A DNA stretch of 27,914 nt from Prevotellaceae bacterium (lineage in GTDB: Bacteria > Bacteroidota > Bacteroidia > Bacteroidales > Paludibacteraceae), in the NCBI GenBank assembly GCA_020636695.1, contig JACJXJ010000016.1, positions 1-27,914 on the forward strand, in the 5' to 3' direction. The notes beneath the pieces were generated by a model. The model was not told where the DNA came from. It saw only the letters and a list, made by a program, of their open reading frames with translations, and did not search any database. The position numbers and the translations under genes are program-made. Below, one piece after another: positions 1 to 6,964 of the stretch. Each line of letters begins with the position of its first letter. The stretch's first letter is position 1.

Positions 1-509
1 ATGAGCACCAAAAGAGGAAATAACAGCACATACCAATTGGGAGCGACATCAACACCAACTACCAAATAGTAAACATACACTACCAAAAACAAGAATAGTT
101 GAATGAAAAGCCGTACCAAATTGGAAGAAACGGTGGCTAAAGGCACGATTAAACGGGGAAAATATACTTTACCAAAAATATTCTGGTTGGTGGTAAATGT
201 GCTAGACGTTTTATTCAAACAGTCGGCAAAATACTGCCAACACAAGATGCCAGCTAAATAAAAAAGTGCTTGTGGCAGCCCATCGGTACTAATACCAGCT
301 ATACCTCCAAACACAATCATGTACATCACCATGGTAAGCAATGGTTGAATAAAGAACCAAGCCGGGCCTAATATAGTTTGTTTGTACTGTGTGATGATAT
401 CACGTTTCACAAACATCGAAAACAAATCGCGATAGCGCCAAATTTCTTTAAAATCGACAGATAAAAGCGATGTTTTGGGTTCAATTAGGGTGGAGTATTT
501 TTCGTCCAT
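1..509 (-). CDS. ABC-2 type polysaccharide/O-antigen export permease, N-terminal part (runs off left edge)
   Basis: The minus-strand frame opens with ATG at 509 (MDEKYSTLIEPKTSLLSVDF) and stays open to base 1, giving about 169 residues of a protein that continues outside the window. After a roughly 25-residue cytoplasmic start comes the hallmark stretch WRYRDLFSMFVKRDI and then YKQTILGPAWFFIQPL, typical of Wzm/RfbA/TagG-type permeases that pair with a Wzt-like ATPase to export lipid-linked polysaccharide across the inner membrane. Hydrophobic segments follow at about residues 55-75, 85-95 and 130-165, interrupted by the loop FGKVYFPRLIVPLA, also a family feature. The partner ATPase would be expected just beyond the left edge. 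A promoter match lies about 165 bases upstream of the start, and no Shine-Dalgarno is seen. Family assignment is firm; the exported glycan is unknown. Confidence 0.88.
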   Translation of the reverse strand, partial: MDEKYSTLIEPKTSLLSVDFKEIWRYRDLFSMFVKRDIITQYKQTILGPAWFFIQPLLTMVMYMIVFGGIAGISTDGLPQALFYLAGILCWQYFADCLNKTSSTFTTNQNIFGKVYFPRLIVPLATVSSNLVRLFIQLFLFLVVYVYYLVVGVDVAPNWYVLLFPLLVL

Positions 510-666
510 ACGCACATAATTAGTTATAAATCGTTCGATTTATGTTTATTTTTTTACCGTTTATTAGGATTATAATCGACCAAAAGACCATTAACACCTA
601 CGAATAACCCACTAGTTAACACATTTTGGAACTGATTATCAACGCCTAACAAAATAATCCCTATTA

Positions 667-711
667 AACAGCAAAAATACGTAAATAAACTCGAAAAAAC
701 AATACAAAAAT
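667..711 (-). promoter_or_regulatory. 45-bp promoter element, copy 1 (for the ABC permease)
   Basis: On the minus strand this holds TTG (702-700), a 20-base spacer and TATTTTTG (679-672), matching the Bacteroidota primary sigma consensus (TTTG-N19/21-TAnnTTTG). The whole 45 bp matches 2965-3009 at 44 of 45 positions. Transcription would begin near 665, leaving a leader of about 155 bases before the permease start at 509. Confidence 0.6.
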
Positions 712-840
712 CTATTATTTTCGTACACTAAAAGCCCTGAACAAGGAGGATTAAGCATAACGCTAACAATAGACACCTGCCATCCCCTTCAATATAGGTT
801 GCCAACGCATCCACAGAGCATGGACTCATAAAAAGTAAAA

Positions 841-878
841 ATGGGAATTACCAATGCATTCACAGAGGTAACTCCCAT
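841..878 (-). terminator. Intrinsic terminator of the 111-aa gene
   Basis: Arms 841-852 (ATGGGAATTACC) and 867-878 (GGTAACTCCCAT) pair over 12 positions with one non-Watson-Crick pair, which is a G-U wobble in the minus-strand RNA. The loop is 14 bases. On the minus strand the hairpin is followed by TTTTACTTTTT. It lies 24 bases past the stop of the minus-strand gene ending at 902. Confidence 0.7.
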
Positions 879-901
879 CCATTCAACCACTCAATACAAC
901 T

Positions 902-1237
902 CTATGGCTCTTCTGTAATCTCTGGTACAGAAATAACACCAGCTTTCAACTGCTTAAAATAATAAGCAAAAGCTCTACCTTTAGGCGTTTTGTACTTCGT
1001 TTTGTGCAACTTCTGCTCCCACTCAAGGCGTTTAGTAGTATCGCCCATGTCCACGTTTGCTAACCGCTGAGCCTCCGTAAACCAACTCTTTACCAGCCGT
1101 TGCTGAGGAGTTTCCTCACCACTAGGTATCGACTTCAGAGTCAAAAAAGTACTACCATAGTGGCGTCTAAAACAATACTTCGATTGCTCCACTTTACCAG
1201 AAAGCCCTTCAGTAATCAAATTGTCAATCACCTTCAT
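902..1237 (-). CDS. Small hypothetical protein with GLSGK start motif (111 aa)
   Basis: A basic 111-residue protein of unknown function. Its N-terminus (ITEGLSGKV, then FRRHYGSTFL) resembles the start of several small Bacteroidota proteins with a GLSG..G....FR...G.T pattern, often found in phage or accessory regions; that link is from memory and weak. The rest is rich in Lys, Arg and Gln, with likely helices at residues 43-61 and 68-100, and no signal peptide or membrane segment. The start is well supported: AAAGGAGG lies six bases before the ATG, a strong Shine-Dalgarno that is rare in this phylum. The ATG overlaps the stop of a 35-codon upstream frame (ATGA junction), which suggests translational coupling. 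An intrinsic terminator follows at 841-878, so the two frames form their own transcription unit. Confidence 0.65.
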   Translation of the reverse strand: MKVIDNLITEGLSGKVEQSKYCFRRHYGSTFLTLKSIPSGEETPQQRLVKSWFTEAQRLANVDMGDTTKRLEWEQKLHKTKYKTPKGRAFAYYFKQLKAGVISVPEITEEP

Positions 1238-1341
1238 AGTACACCTCCTTTAGCACTAAAATGATACACTCCGCATCCTTTCATAAGGGCGTTCGCCAGG
1301 TTTTGAGTCTTGGCAAGGACATCAAGTAGAATTTGTTTCAT
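1234..1341 (-). CDS. Possible 35-aa leader peptide or small protein coupled to the 111-aa gene
   Basis: ATG at 1341 opens a 35-codon frame (MKQILLDVLAKTQNLANALM, then a Cys/Gly-rich tail) that stops with TGA sharing bases with the next ATG. The first 20 residues can form an amphipathic helix. The downstream gene's Shine-Dalgarno sits inside its last codons (Ala-Lys-Gly-Gly), so ribosomes on this frame would clear or mask that site. It has no Shine-Dalgarno of its own. I do not recognise the sequence. It could be a real peptide, a translational-coupling leader, or chance; the exact overlap and lack of any gap favour the first two. Confidence 0.45.
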   Translation of the reverse strand: MKQILLDVLAKTQNLANALMKGCGVYHFSAKGGVL

Positions 1342-1357
1342 ACTTAAAATAAATTAG

Positions 1358-1370
1358 GTCGCTAAGCGAC
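1358..1370. repeat. 13-bp perfect palindrome upstream of the small-gene pair
   Basis: GTCGCT-A-AGCGAC lies 17-29 bases upstream of the 35-aa frame start. It is GC-rich in an AT-rich leader. It could be an operator half-site pair or a short hairpin near the start codon. No regulator is identified. Confidence 0.4.
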
Positions 1371-1422
1371 TGTTAATAATAAAAATGTCAATCACACAAC
1401 ACCATCTGCGAAACTGACAGTA

Positions 1423-1430
1423 CAAAGGTA
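1423..1430 (-). promoter_or_regulatory. Possible -7 element for the small-gene pair
   Basis: TACCTTTG on the minus strand (1430-1423) matches TAnnTTTG. The nearest TTTG upstream is at 1450-1447, only 16 bases away instead of 19-21, so the match is partial. It would give a leader of about 75 bases to the ATG at 1341. Confidence 0.35.
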
Positions 1431-1453
1431 AGTGCTTTATTATCAACAAAAAA

Positions 1454-1483
1454 TAGAGTTTTCCCTCATACAGGAAAACTCTA
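1454..1483 (-). terminator. Intrinsic terminator after the 389-aa broken gene
   Basis: Perfect 11-bp arms TAGAGTTTTCC (1454-1464) and GGAAAACTCTA (1473-1483) enclose an 8-base loop. On the minus strand the hairpin is followed by TTTTTTG. It lies about 100 bases past the stop at 1585, after the iterated repeats. Confidence 0.85.
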
Positions 1484-1521
1484 CATAAACAGTAACAAAA
1501 CCCACACAGTTAGTTGGTGCT

Positions 1522-1579
1522 ACCCTAGCTTTTGAACCAACAACCCTAGCCTTGGTGAGATTTTACCCTAGCTTTTTGA
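1522..1579. repeat. Three iterated repeats with core ACCCTAGC (21-22 bp period)
   Basis: The core ACCCTAGC begins at 1522, 1543 and 1565. Copies 1 and 3 extend to ACCCTAGCTTTT(T)GA; copy 2 diverges after the core. The spacing of 21 and 22 bases is about two helical turns. The array lies in the 3' untranslated part of the minus-strand gene ending at 1585, before its terminator. Confidence 0.6.
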
Positions 1580-1584
1580 CTCAT

Positions 1585-2752
1585 TTATTCAATCTTTTTA
1601 TAGTTAGCTACATTTTTGTTAGTCGCCAATTCTACCATTTTCGACCGCATGGTATCAAATATAGCGATATGAGCACTCATATCCGATTTCCAGCTGTTGG
1701 TCATATCCTTATCATAATGCGCCAATGTCTCTTTACCGAGCCAAGTAGCCAAAAAAGCAAATAACTCCTTTTTGGTCACCTTTTTACCAGACTCTTTGAC
1801 AAAAAAATCAAGTTCGTACAAGACATATAATACCCGTATAAAATCCAACTTACTCACATCAGAATTAAGGGTAATACCCGATAAACACTGCGATACATCT
1901 GAATCAGTAAGCGATTCTAAATCAGCATCTATAATAGCTTCATCTGGCACCTCATGCAACTCTTTCAAATCCCATGGTTCTTTCGTATATCTAGAATAAA
2001 TATCTTGTAATCGAAACTCTAAGGCTGCACGATCACGTTCGGTCATCTGACGAGGTGCGTAGTAATGTACCAAATTCAACAAATACAGTAAAAATAAAAT
2101 TTCATCATTATAATCTGGGAATAAAAGTTCCTCTTCACATTTCTTGACCACATACAAATAACTTTTAGGGGTACGAATAGCCCACTGAAAGAAATATAAA
2201 CCAGTGTGAATAATAGCCAAAGTGTGATTTAGATCATGATCAACAGGAACACATTTGAGCACAAACTGCTCTTCAAAAGGAAGAGTGACCAACGTTTCCA
2301 AAGGAACATTCACAGCTTCACGGCGAGCCAATATTGCTTGGAATGGCGGTTTAGCATACATAGATTCAAAATCCAAAACACCCTTCGCACGGAAATTTTG
2401 TAAAGCATCATACATACAAACAAACGTCGCATCGCGACCAATCAAATGCATAAACGAATCAAAATTGGGCAAACCGTTGAACCTGGAGAATCGGTAACCG
2501 TACACAGATTGTCAGGACTAAACAAATCCATATCACATTCTGAACGTAAGTGATAAAAAGATTAATCGAATAATCTGAACCTAGATAATAACGACACAAC
2601 CGCTGCATATAATAGGCATCGGTTCTCAAATCATAACGTATAGTGGCACTTAATAAACTCTCAATTAAAAGAACCGTATCAGGTTCATACTGATCATGAT
2701 GACTACCAAAATAGGCAAAGGCATTAAAATTGGACTCTGGAGTAAAAGTCAT
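1585..2752 (-). pseudogene. Unknown ~389-aa protein, reading frame broken twice near 2500-2536
   Basis: Two minus-strand frames overlap. The first opens at ATG 2752 (MTFTPESNFNAFAYFGSHHD) and the second runs to the stop at 1585 (it contains LYFFQWAIRTPKSYLYVV and SKLDFIRVLYVLYELDFF). Restoring one T near 2535 and one near 2502, each in a TT that would have been shortened, gives a continuous 390-codon frame reading VQN-VDMDLFSPDNLC-YGYRFSRF across the join, with no stop. I do not recognise the family. The C-terminal 90 residues vaguely resemble the end of RteC-type regulators, but this is weak. No signal peptide, membrane segment or catalytic motif stands out. A promoter (2970-3000) and a terminator (1454-1483) frame it as a single-gene unit. 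The breaks may be sequencing errors or real lesions. Confidence 0.6.
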
Positions 2753-2964
2753 AAGTATAGTTTAATAGGATAAAAAACAATTAGAGAGCAAACGATAGCC
2801 TAAAGCAATAAAAATTACGCCTCGATCATAGCTCCATCTTGGCTCAACCTTAGCTAAATAAAGCAAGAAAATTTACAATACATCAAACACACCATTATTA
2901 CATAATAGGAATACAATAGGAGAACAGAAACATAAGATATAATAATAAGCATACCTTACTGGTG

Positions 2965-3009
2965 AACAGCAAAAATACGTAAAAAAACTCGAAAAAACAA
3001 TACAAAAAT
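2965..3009 (-). promoter_or_regulatory. 45-bp promoter element, copy 2 (for the 389-aa gene)
   Basis: Minus-strand TTG (3000-2998), a 20-base spacer and TATTTTTG (2977-2970) match the Bacteroidota consensus. Transcription would start near 2963, giving a leader of about 210 bases to the ATG at 2752. The element overlaps the terminator of the upstream operon and nearly repeats 667-711. Confidence 0.65.
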
Positions 3010-3025
3010 GTAAGGTTTTTCCGAG
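2981..3025 (-). terminator. Intrinsic terminator of the ligA-to-secreted-protein operon
   Basis: Arms 2988-2998 (CTCGAAAAAAC) and 3015-3025 (GTTTTTCCGAG) pair over 11 positions with one G-U wobble in the minus-strand RNA. The loop is 16 bases and seven Ts follow (2987-2981). It begins 28 bases after the stop of the secreted-protein gene at 3054. Confidence 0.75.
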
Positions 3026-3053
3026 TTTATGCGGGATTTAACAATTGACCTAT

Positions 3054-3872
3054 TTACCGATTTCTCATGCGAAGGTCTTCTTTTAAAAACCAGCCTTTCG
3101 ATTTTCGCACATAACTGTCCACCGACATGTCGGGACCCAGTGTTACTGTCTCATCTTCAAAGTATTTCATGGGCGACAAATGGTCGAATACAAACCGCTT
3201 GCGAGACGGCTCATAATCAAGGAACATCACAATATGAGCATCGTATTCAAAGACGGCACGCGTAAGCGATTGCTTTTCTTCATCAAACAAAATAGGCATG
3301 CCAAACCGAGCCACACCAAATTCGTCGAACGAAAGCACATCTAACACTTTATACTGCGTACGTTCATCGCATTGACTCCAACCTACAAGCATATACACCG
3401 TTTGCTTTTTATACTTATACGCCACTGCTCTATAATACAATGCTCCATACCAATTATTGGCAAGAACAACTTGTTTCGTAGTCGGTTTATAAGCGGCTTT
3501 AGGCTGTTGGAGTGTTACCACTTCACCCGACAATTTCTGTAAAAAGCCATTAAATACTAACCCACTATCGGTAACCACATTCCAGGTATATAGGCGCAAT
3601 TTAGCATCATCAGACGTAATTTTACCCACGTAAGTCAAACTGTCGAACGGAAAAATAAACGACTCTTTCATTTCTAATGTTTTGGAAAACAAAGCTTTTA
3701 CAGAATCGTTATATTGCAGACGTACCGAATCCGTATCCGCCGTTTTAATAGCCTGGAACAGATGCATCAAACGTGTTTGATAATCATTGAGCGTTTGTGC
3801 ATTCACTCCCAGAGACGCGTATAAACAAACACCAACAAGTAGGAATTTCAACTGTTTTTTAATAACATTCAT
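3054..3872 (-). CDS. Conserved secreted protein of unknown function (272 aa)
   Basis: The protein starts with a clear signal peptide: positive MNVIKKQLK, hydrophobic core FLLVGVCLYASL, and cleavage expected after GVNAQ (about residue 26). There is no lipobox Cys, so it is probably periplasmic or exported. The mature part is mixed alpha/beta with no catalytic motif I recognise. The C-terminus (FDHLSPMKYF, then GPDMSVDSY and GWFLKEDLRMRN) resembles the ends of a family of uncharacterised Bacteroidota secreted proteins of similar size, where this FDHLSP...GPD.S.D.Y pattern recurs; that is from memory. It is the last gene of the operon, 37 bases after malQ, and is followed by the terminator at 2981-3025. 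The link to the upstream genes may be only co-transcription. Confidence 0.8.
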   Translation of the reverse strand: MNVIKKQLKFLLVGVCLYASLGVNAQTLNDYQTRLMHLFQAIKTADTDSVRLQYNDSVKALFSKTLEMKESFIFPFDSLTYVGKITSDDAKLRLYTWNVVTDSGLVFNGFLQKLSGEVVTLQQPKAAYKPTTKQVVLANNWYGALYYRAVAYKYKKQTVYMLVGWSQCDERTQYKVLDVLSFDEFGVARFGMPILFDEEKQSLTRAVFEYDAHIVMFLDYEPSRKRFVFDHLSPMKYFEDETVTLGPDMSVDSYVRKSKGWFLKEDLRMRNR

Positions 3873-3909
3873 AGTAAGAAAATAAACGATTTATGCCGAC
3901 AATCGGTCA

Positions 3910-6525
3910 TCAATGGCGATACGCCATTATCTGTTTGTACAATTTATGATTAAAGTCGGACGCTTGATTCAACTCATTAAGGGTGAGATGCATACGGTAA
4001 CTCCAAAAATGATGCGGATTGCTAGGATCATTAATGCGTTCAGCTAACGGATTTGCCAAACGTAACGTGCCATCCATAGCTAAATAATCTTGCAACGGTA
4101 ATATCACCCACATGCCATTGGCTTGGAGCTGCTGACTTATAATTTGTTCCGCCAAATCGGTAGTGCACTCGGTTGGAGCTACGCCTTTATTACGCAGTAC
4201 ACTGGTGTAGTAACGTTGTATCGATTCTGGATTTTCGAGCCACCAACTTCGCAAAGGCGACGTATCGTGCGTTCCTGTACTACAAACCGACAAATAAGGC
4301 GTTTCGGATGGCAATACAAATTCCGTGGCAGGATTTTTAGGCATGCGTTGAATCTCTAAACTTAAAATTTGTAACGCCTCCATCACTGCGGGGACACAAG
4401 CTGGTACCATCCCCAAATCTTCACCACAAACTAACATATTCGTAGTACGTAGTAATTCAGGAAGTTTTGCCATCGCTTGCTTTTTCCAAAATTCGGTATG
4501 ACGGTAATAGTAATAATCTTCGTACAAACGATTTAGCTTATTTTTAAAGGCATCATCGAGTGATTTAAAGACATGCGATTTTTGAATGGTAATACGTGGA
4601 TGATAGGAATTTTTGTGATAAACATCTTCCACAAAAAGCACTTCCGTATGCAACTCCAAAAGCCCATTCAATAACAACTTTTCTTCTGAAGTTACATCAT
4701 GCGTATCAAAATAGTGTTGTACCTTTTGCTGCGTATCAAACAATGGTTTAAATTGATAAACACCAGCACTTTTAATATCCAAAAAGTGTGAAATAACAGA
4801 CTCTTTTTGTTCCCCAAAAAGTTCGGTCAATAACGCTTCTGTGATATAAGGTGTGAGTAATCGATCGGCATCAAAACGAATACCATAAGCCTCTATTTCG
4901 GCTACAGATAAAGGCAAAGCTGGATTAAAATAACCTAGCAATCCCCACACAGAAGACTTTGGAATTTCCCAGATACGGAAGAATCCTAGAATATGATCGA
5001 TACGGTACGCATCAAAATAATGAGCCATATTTTGAAAACGGTTTTTCCACCAGCTAAAACCATCTTTGGCCATTTCTTCCCAGTTATAAGTTGGGAAACC
5101 CCAATTTTGCCCAGTCACCGAAAAATCATCGGGCGGCGCACCAGCCTGTTTATCCAAATGGAATAAACGTGGATACATCCACGCATCCACACTATTGGGA
5201 CTGATGCCAATAGGTAAATCGCCTTTAAACACAACGCCTTTAGCATGTGCATAATCACGCACTTCAGAGAGTTGTTGCGCCAAATGATACTGTACAAAAT
5301 AATAAATGGAAATGGCATCAAAATGTTTATCAGCAAAGGCTTTCACCGCTTTTTCATCATAGGTGGAAAAACGGGGCCACTGACGAAAATCGGACGTTCC
5401 AAATTCGTCGCGCAAAGCACTAAAAACAGCATAAGAAACCAACCACGATTCATTGGTTTTAAAGAAATCCTGATAAGCTTGAGTGGCAAATACTGTGGAC
5501 GATTCCTGCGCAAAAATAGCCATCAAATAGTTCCATTTCAAATGATTGACAGCAGCGTAATCCACAAACGACTTGGCATTTAAAAGTTGTCCTTCTTGTT
5601 CAAACTTGGCGAACTGTTTTTTATCTTTAAGCACACCCAACCCTTTCATATTAAGGTACATGGGATGTAATGCATAGACAGAATTGGTACTATAAGGATA
5701 GGAATCAGCATCTGTTTTTGTGTTCGTCGTATCGTTAATTGGCAAAATTTGAATCAACTTTTGTCCAGTCTGCTCTGCCCAATCGACCATCTCTTTCAAA
5801 TCGTAAAATTCACCAACGCCCCAATCATTTTCACTACGCAATGAAAACACTGGAATAGCTACGCCAGCACCTTTCCATTGAAATGTTTGTCGAAACACTT
5901 GCGTCAACATGGTAGAAACAGCCATTTCGGGCAATCGGCGATTTTCGCCCTCTTCCCAGCGCACAATAGCATGCGTATTCAAATCGTAAACAACAAATTT
6001 ATATTCAGCACCTTGCAATGTTTCATCCGATTTCAAAACTACAAACCAATTGGCATTGTCGGTATATTGCATTTCTACCAATTGCGATGCATTCCACTCG
6101 CCTAATAACGGGTGAGAACCAACTACCGCCACACCTTGATGCGACTCTACAGCTGGTGCATTTACAAGCAATAACGAATCTAATTTGGATAATTTAGGTA
6201 GTTTTTTAGCCTTGTGAAAACAGAGACTTTCTACAAACGGTGTTGTACGAAATACATAGGAAATATTCTTGGCTTGAAACGTATCGTGAACGGTTAAATT
6301 ACCAACAAAAGCGGGCAATAAACGCTCTACAGGCGATTCTTCTATTACCGATTTATCAGGATTTTGGACATAATAACGATACACGGTGGGCGATTTAGAC
6401 GTCAGGTCCAATTCGCAATGCCATAAGCCATTCACCACATAGCGCATCGGTACAATAGTTTCGCCAACGGACAGAAATAAATCTTGACCAAAACTCGTTT
6501 GACAAACAACATAAAATTTAACCAT
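3910..6525 (-). CDS. malQ: 4-alpha-glucanotransferase, DPE2 type (GH77 with two N-terminal CBM20 domains)
   Basis: The 871-residue amylomaltase moves glucan segments between maltose and longer alpha-1,4-glucans in the cytoplasm, in maltose and glycogen metabolism. Residues 1-100 and about 115-215 look like two starch-binding CBM20 domains (VVGSHPLLGEWN in the second). The GH77 domain follows from about 217 (GAGVAIPVFSLRSENDWGVG). The three expected catalytic acids are visible: Asp510 in YRIDH, Glu702 in CGEDLG and Asp754 in GTHDTSP. An insert of roughly 120 residues separates Asp510 from the Glu702 motif, and stretches such as GQNWGFPTYNWEEM match plant DPE2 and bacterial relatives. The tandem CBM20 and large size separate it from the short MalQ type of about 500 residues. 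The start lacks a Shine-Dalgarno, normal for this phylum. It lies 33 bases after ridA. Confidence 0.95.
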   Translation of the reverse strand: MVKFYVVCQTSFGQDLFLSVGETIVPMRYVVNGLWHCELDLTSKSPTVYRYYVQNPDKSVIEESPVERLLPAFVGNLTVHDTFQAKNISYVFRTTPFVESLCFHKAKKLPKLSKLDSLLLVNAPAVESHQGVAVVGSHPLLGEWNASQLVEMQYTDNANWFVVLKSDETLQGAEYKFVVYDLNTHAIVRWEEGENRRLPEMAVSTMLTQVFRQTFQWKGAGVAIPVFSLRSENDWGVGEFYDLKEMVDWAEQTGQKLIQILPINDTTNTKTDADSYPYSTNSVYALHPMYLNMKGLGVLKDKKQFAKFEQEGQLLNAKSFVDYAAVNHLKWNYLMAIFAQESSTVFATQAYQDFFKTNESWLVSYAVFSALRDEFGTSDFRQWPRFSTYDEKAVKAFADKHFDAISIYYFVQYHLAQQLSEVRDYAHAKGVVFKGDLPIGISPNSVDAWMYPRLFHLDKQAGAPPDDFSVTGQNWGFPTYNWEEMAKDGFSWWKNRFQNMAHYFDAYRIDHILGFFRIWEIPKSSVWGLLGYFNPALPLSVAEIEAYGIRFDADRLLTPYITEALLTELFGEQKESVISHFLDIKSAGVYQFKPLFDTQQKVQHYFDTHDVTSEEKLLLNGLLELHTEVLFVEDVYHKNSYHPRITIQKSHVFKSLDDAFKNKLNRLYEDYYYYRHTEFWKKQAMAKLPELLRTTNMLVCGEDLGMVPACVPAVMEALQILSLEIQRMPKNPATEFVLPSETPYLSVCSTGTHDTSPLRSWWLENPESIQRYYTSVLRNKGVAPTECTTDLAEQIISQQLQANGMWVILPLQDYLAMDGTLRLANPLAERINDPSNPHHFWSYRMHLTLNELNQASDFNHKLYKQIMAYRH

Positions 6526-6558
6526 AATTACTTGATATTTAGCAAAAAAGTATTCTAT

Positions 6559-6933
6559 TTACTGAACCGCTATAGTTTCAATTTCTACCAATGCGCCCAA
6601 AGGCAACTTAGCCACTTGATAACAAACACGCGCTGGCTGATTTTCGGCATAATAAGTCGCATAAACCTGATTCATCGCCTGAAAGTCGGCCATGTCAGTC
6701 AATAAAACGACGGATTTGACAACATCCGACAATGAATAATTGGCAGCCTCCAAAATAGCAATTACATTTTGCAAGCATTGTCGCGTTTGAGCCTCAATGC
6801 CTTCTGGCATAGCGCCTGTCAGTGGATCAACTGGCAATTGACCTGATATATAAAGCGTTCCATTAGCCTCTACAGCTTGGCTATAAGGCCCTACGGCTTT
6901 CGGTGCATTCGATGTATTTATTATTTTTCTCAT
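6559..6933 (-). CDS. ridA: RidA/YjgF family imine deaminase
   Basis: The 124-residue protein matches the RidA family in length and sequence. These cytosolic trimers hydrolyse reactive enamine/imine intermediates released by PLP enzymes such as threonine dehydratase. Visible family features are GPYSQA (15-20), ISGQLPVDP (29-37), the catalytic Arg102 in PARVCYQV and Glu117 in VEIETIA, matching Arg105 and Glu120 of the E. coli protein. It lies 31 bases after the TPR gene and 33 before malQ on the same strand, inside the ligA operon, so it is probably co-transcribed. No Shine-Dalgarno is seen. The placement does not reveal a special substrate; general metabolite damage control is the default reading. 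Confidence 0.94.
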   Translation of the reverse strand: MRKIINTSNAPKAVGPYSQAVEANGTLYISGQLPVDPLTGAMPEGIEAQTRQCLQNVIAILEAANYSLSDVVKSVVLLTDMADFQAMNQVYATYYAENQPARVCYQVAKLPLGALVEIETIAVQ

Positions 6934-6964
6934 CTAGTGATTAACTGATTAAAATGAATAAAAA

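Larger units (their letters stand above)
510..901. other. Intergenic region, no gene seen
   Basis: This 392-base AT-rich gap holds the promoter copy at 667-711 and the terminator at 841-878. The sequence around 797-812 (GCATCCACAGAG) is repeated imperfectly at 855-866 (GCATTCACAGAG). I see no open frame with a plausible start and no tRNA-like fold. Confidence 0.5.
2753..3053. other. Intergenic leader, no gene seen
   Basis: The gap holds the overlapping terminator and promoter at 2965-3025 and then a long AT-rich leader for the 389-aa gene. I see no open frame or strong structure between 2753 and 2960. Confidence 0.5.

Noticed and set aside
742..760. Strong AAGGAGG on the plus strand near 740
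   Set aside because: No start codon at proper spacing and no open frame of note follows.
1585..2752. RteC-type conjugative element regulator
   Set aside because: Only a vague C-terminal resemblance; no other transfer or tetracycline-element genes are present, so the name is not used.
4123..6105. Open frames on the strand opposite malQ
   Set aside because: They lie entirely within malQ, have no signals of their own, and their sequences are low-complexity shadows.
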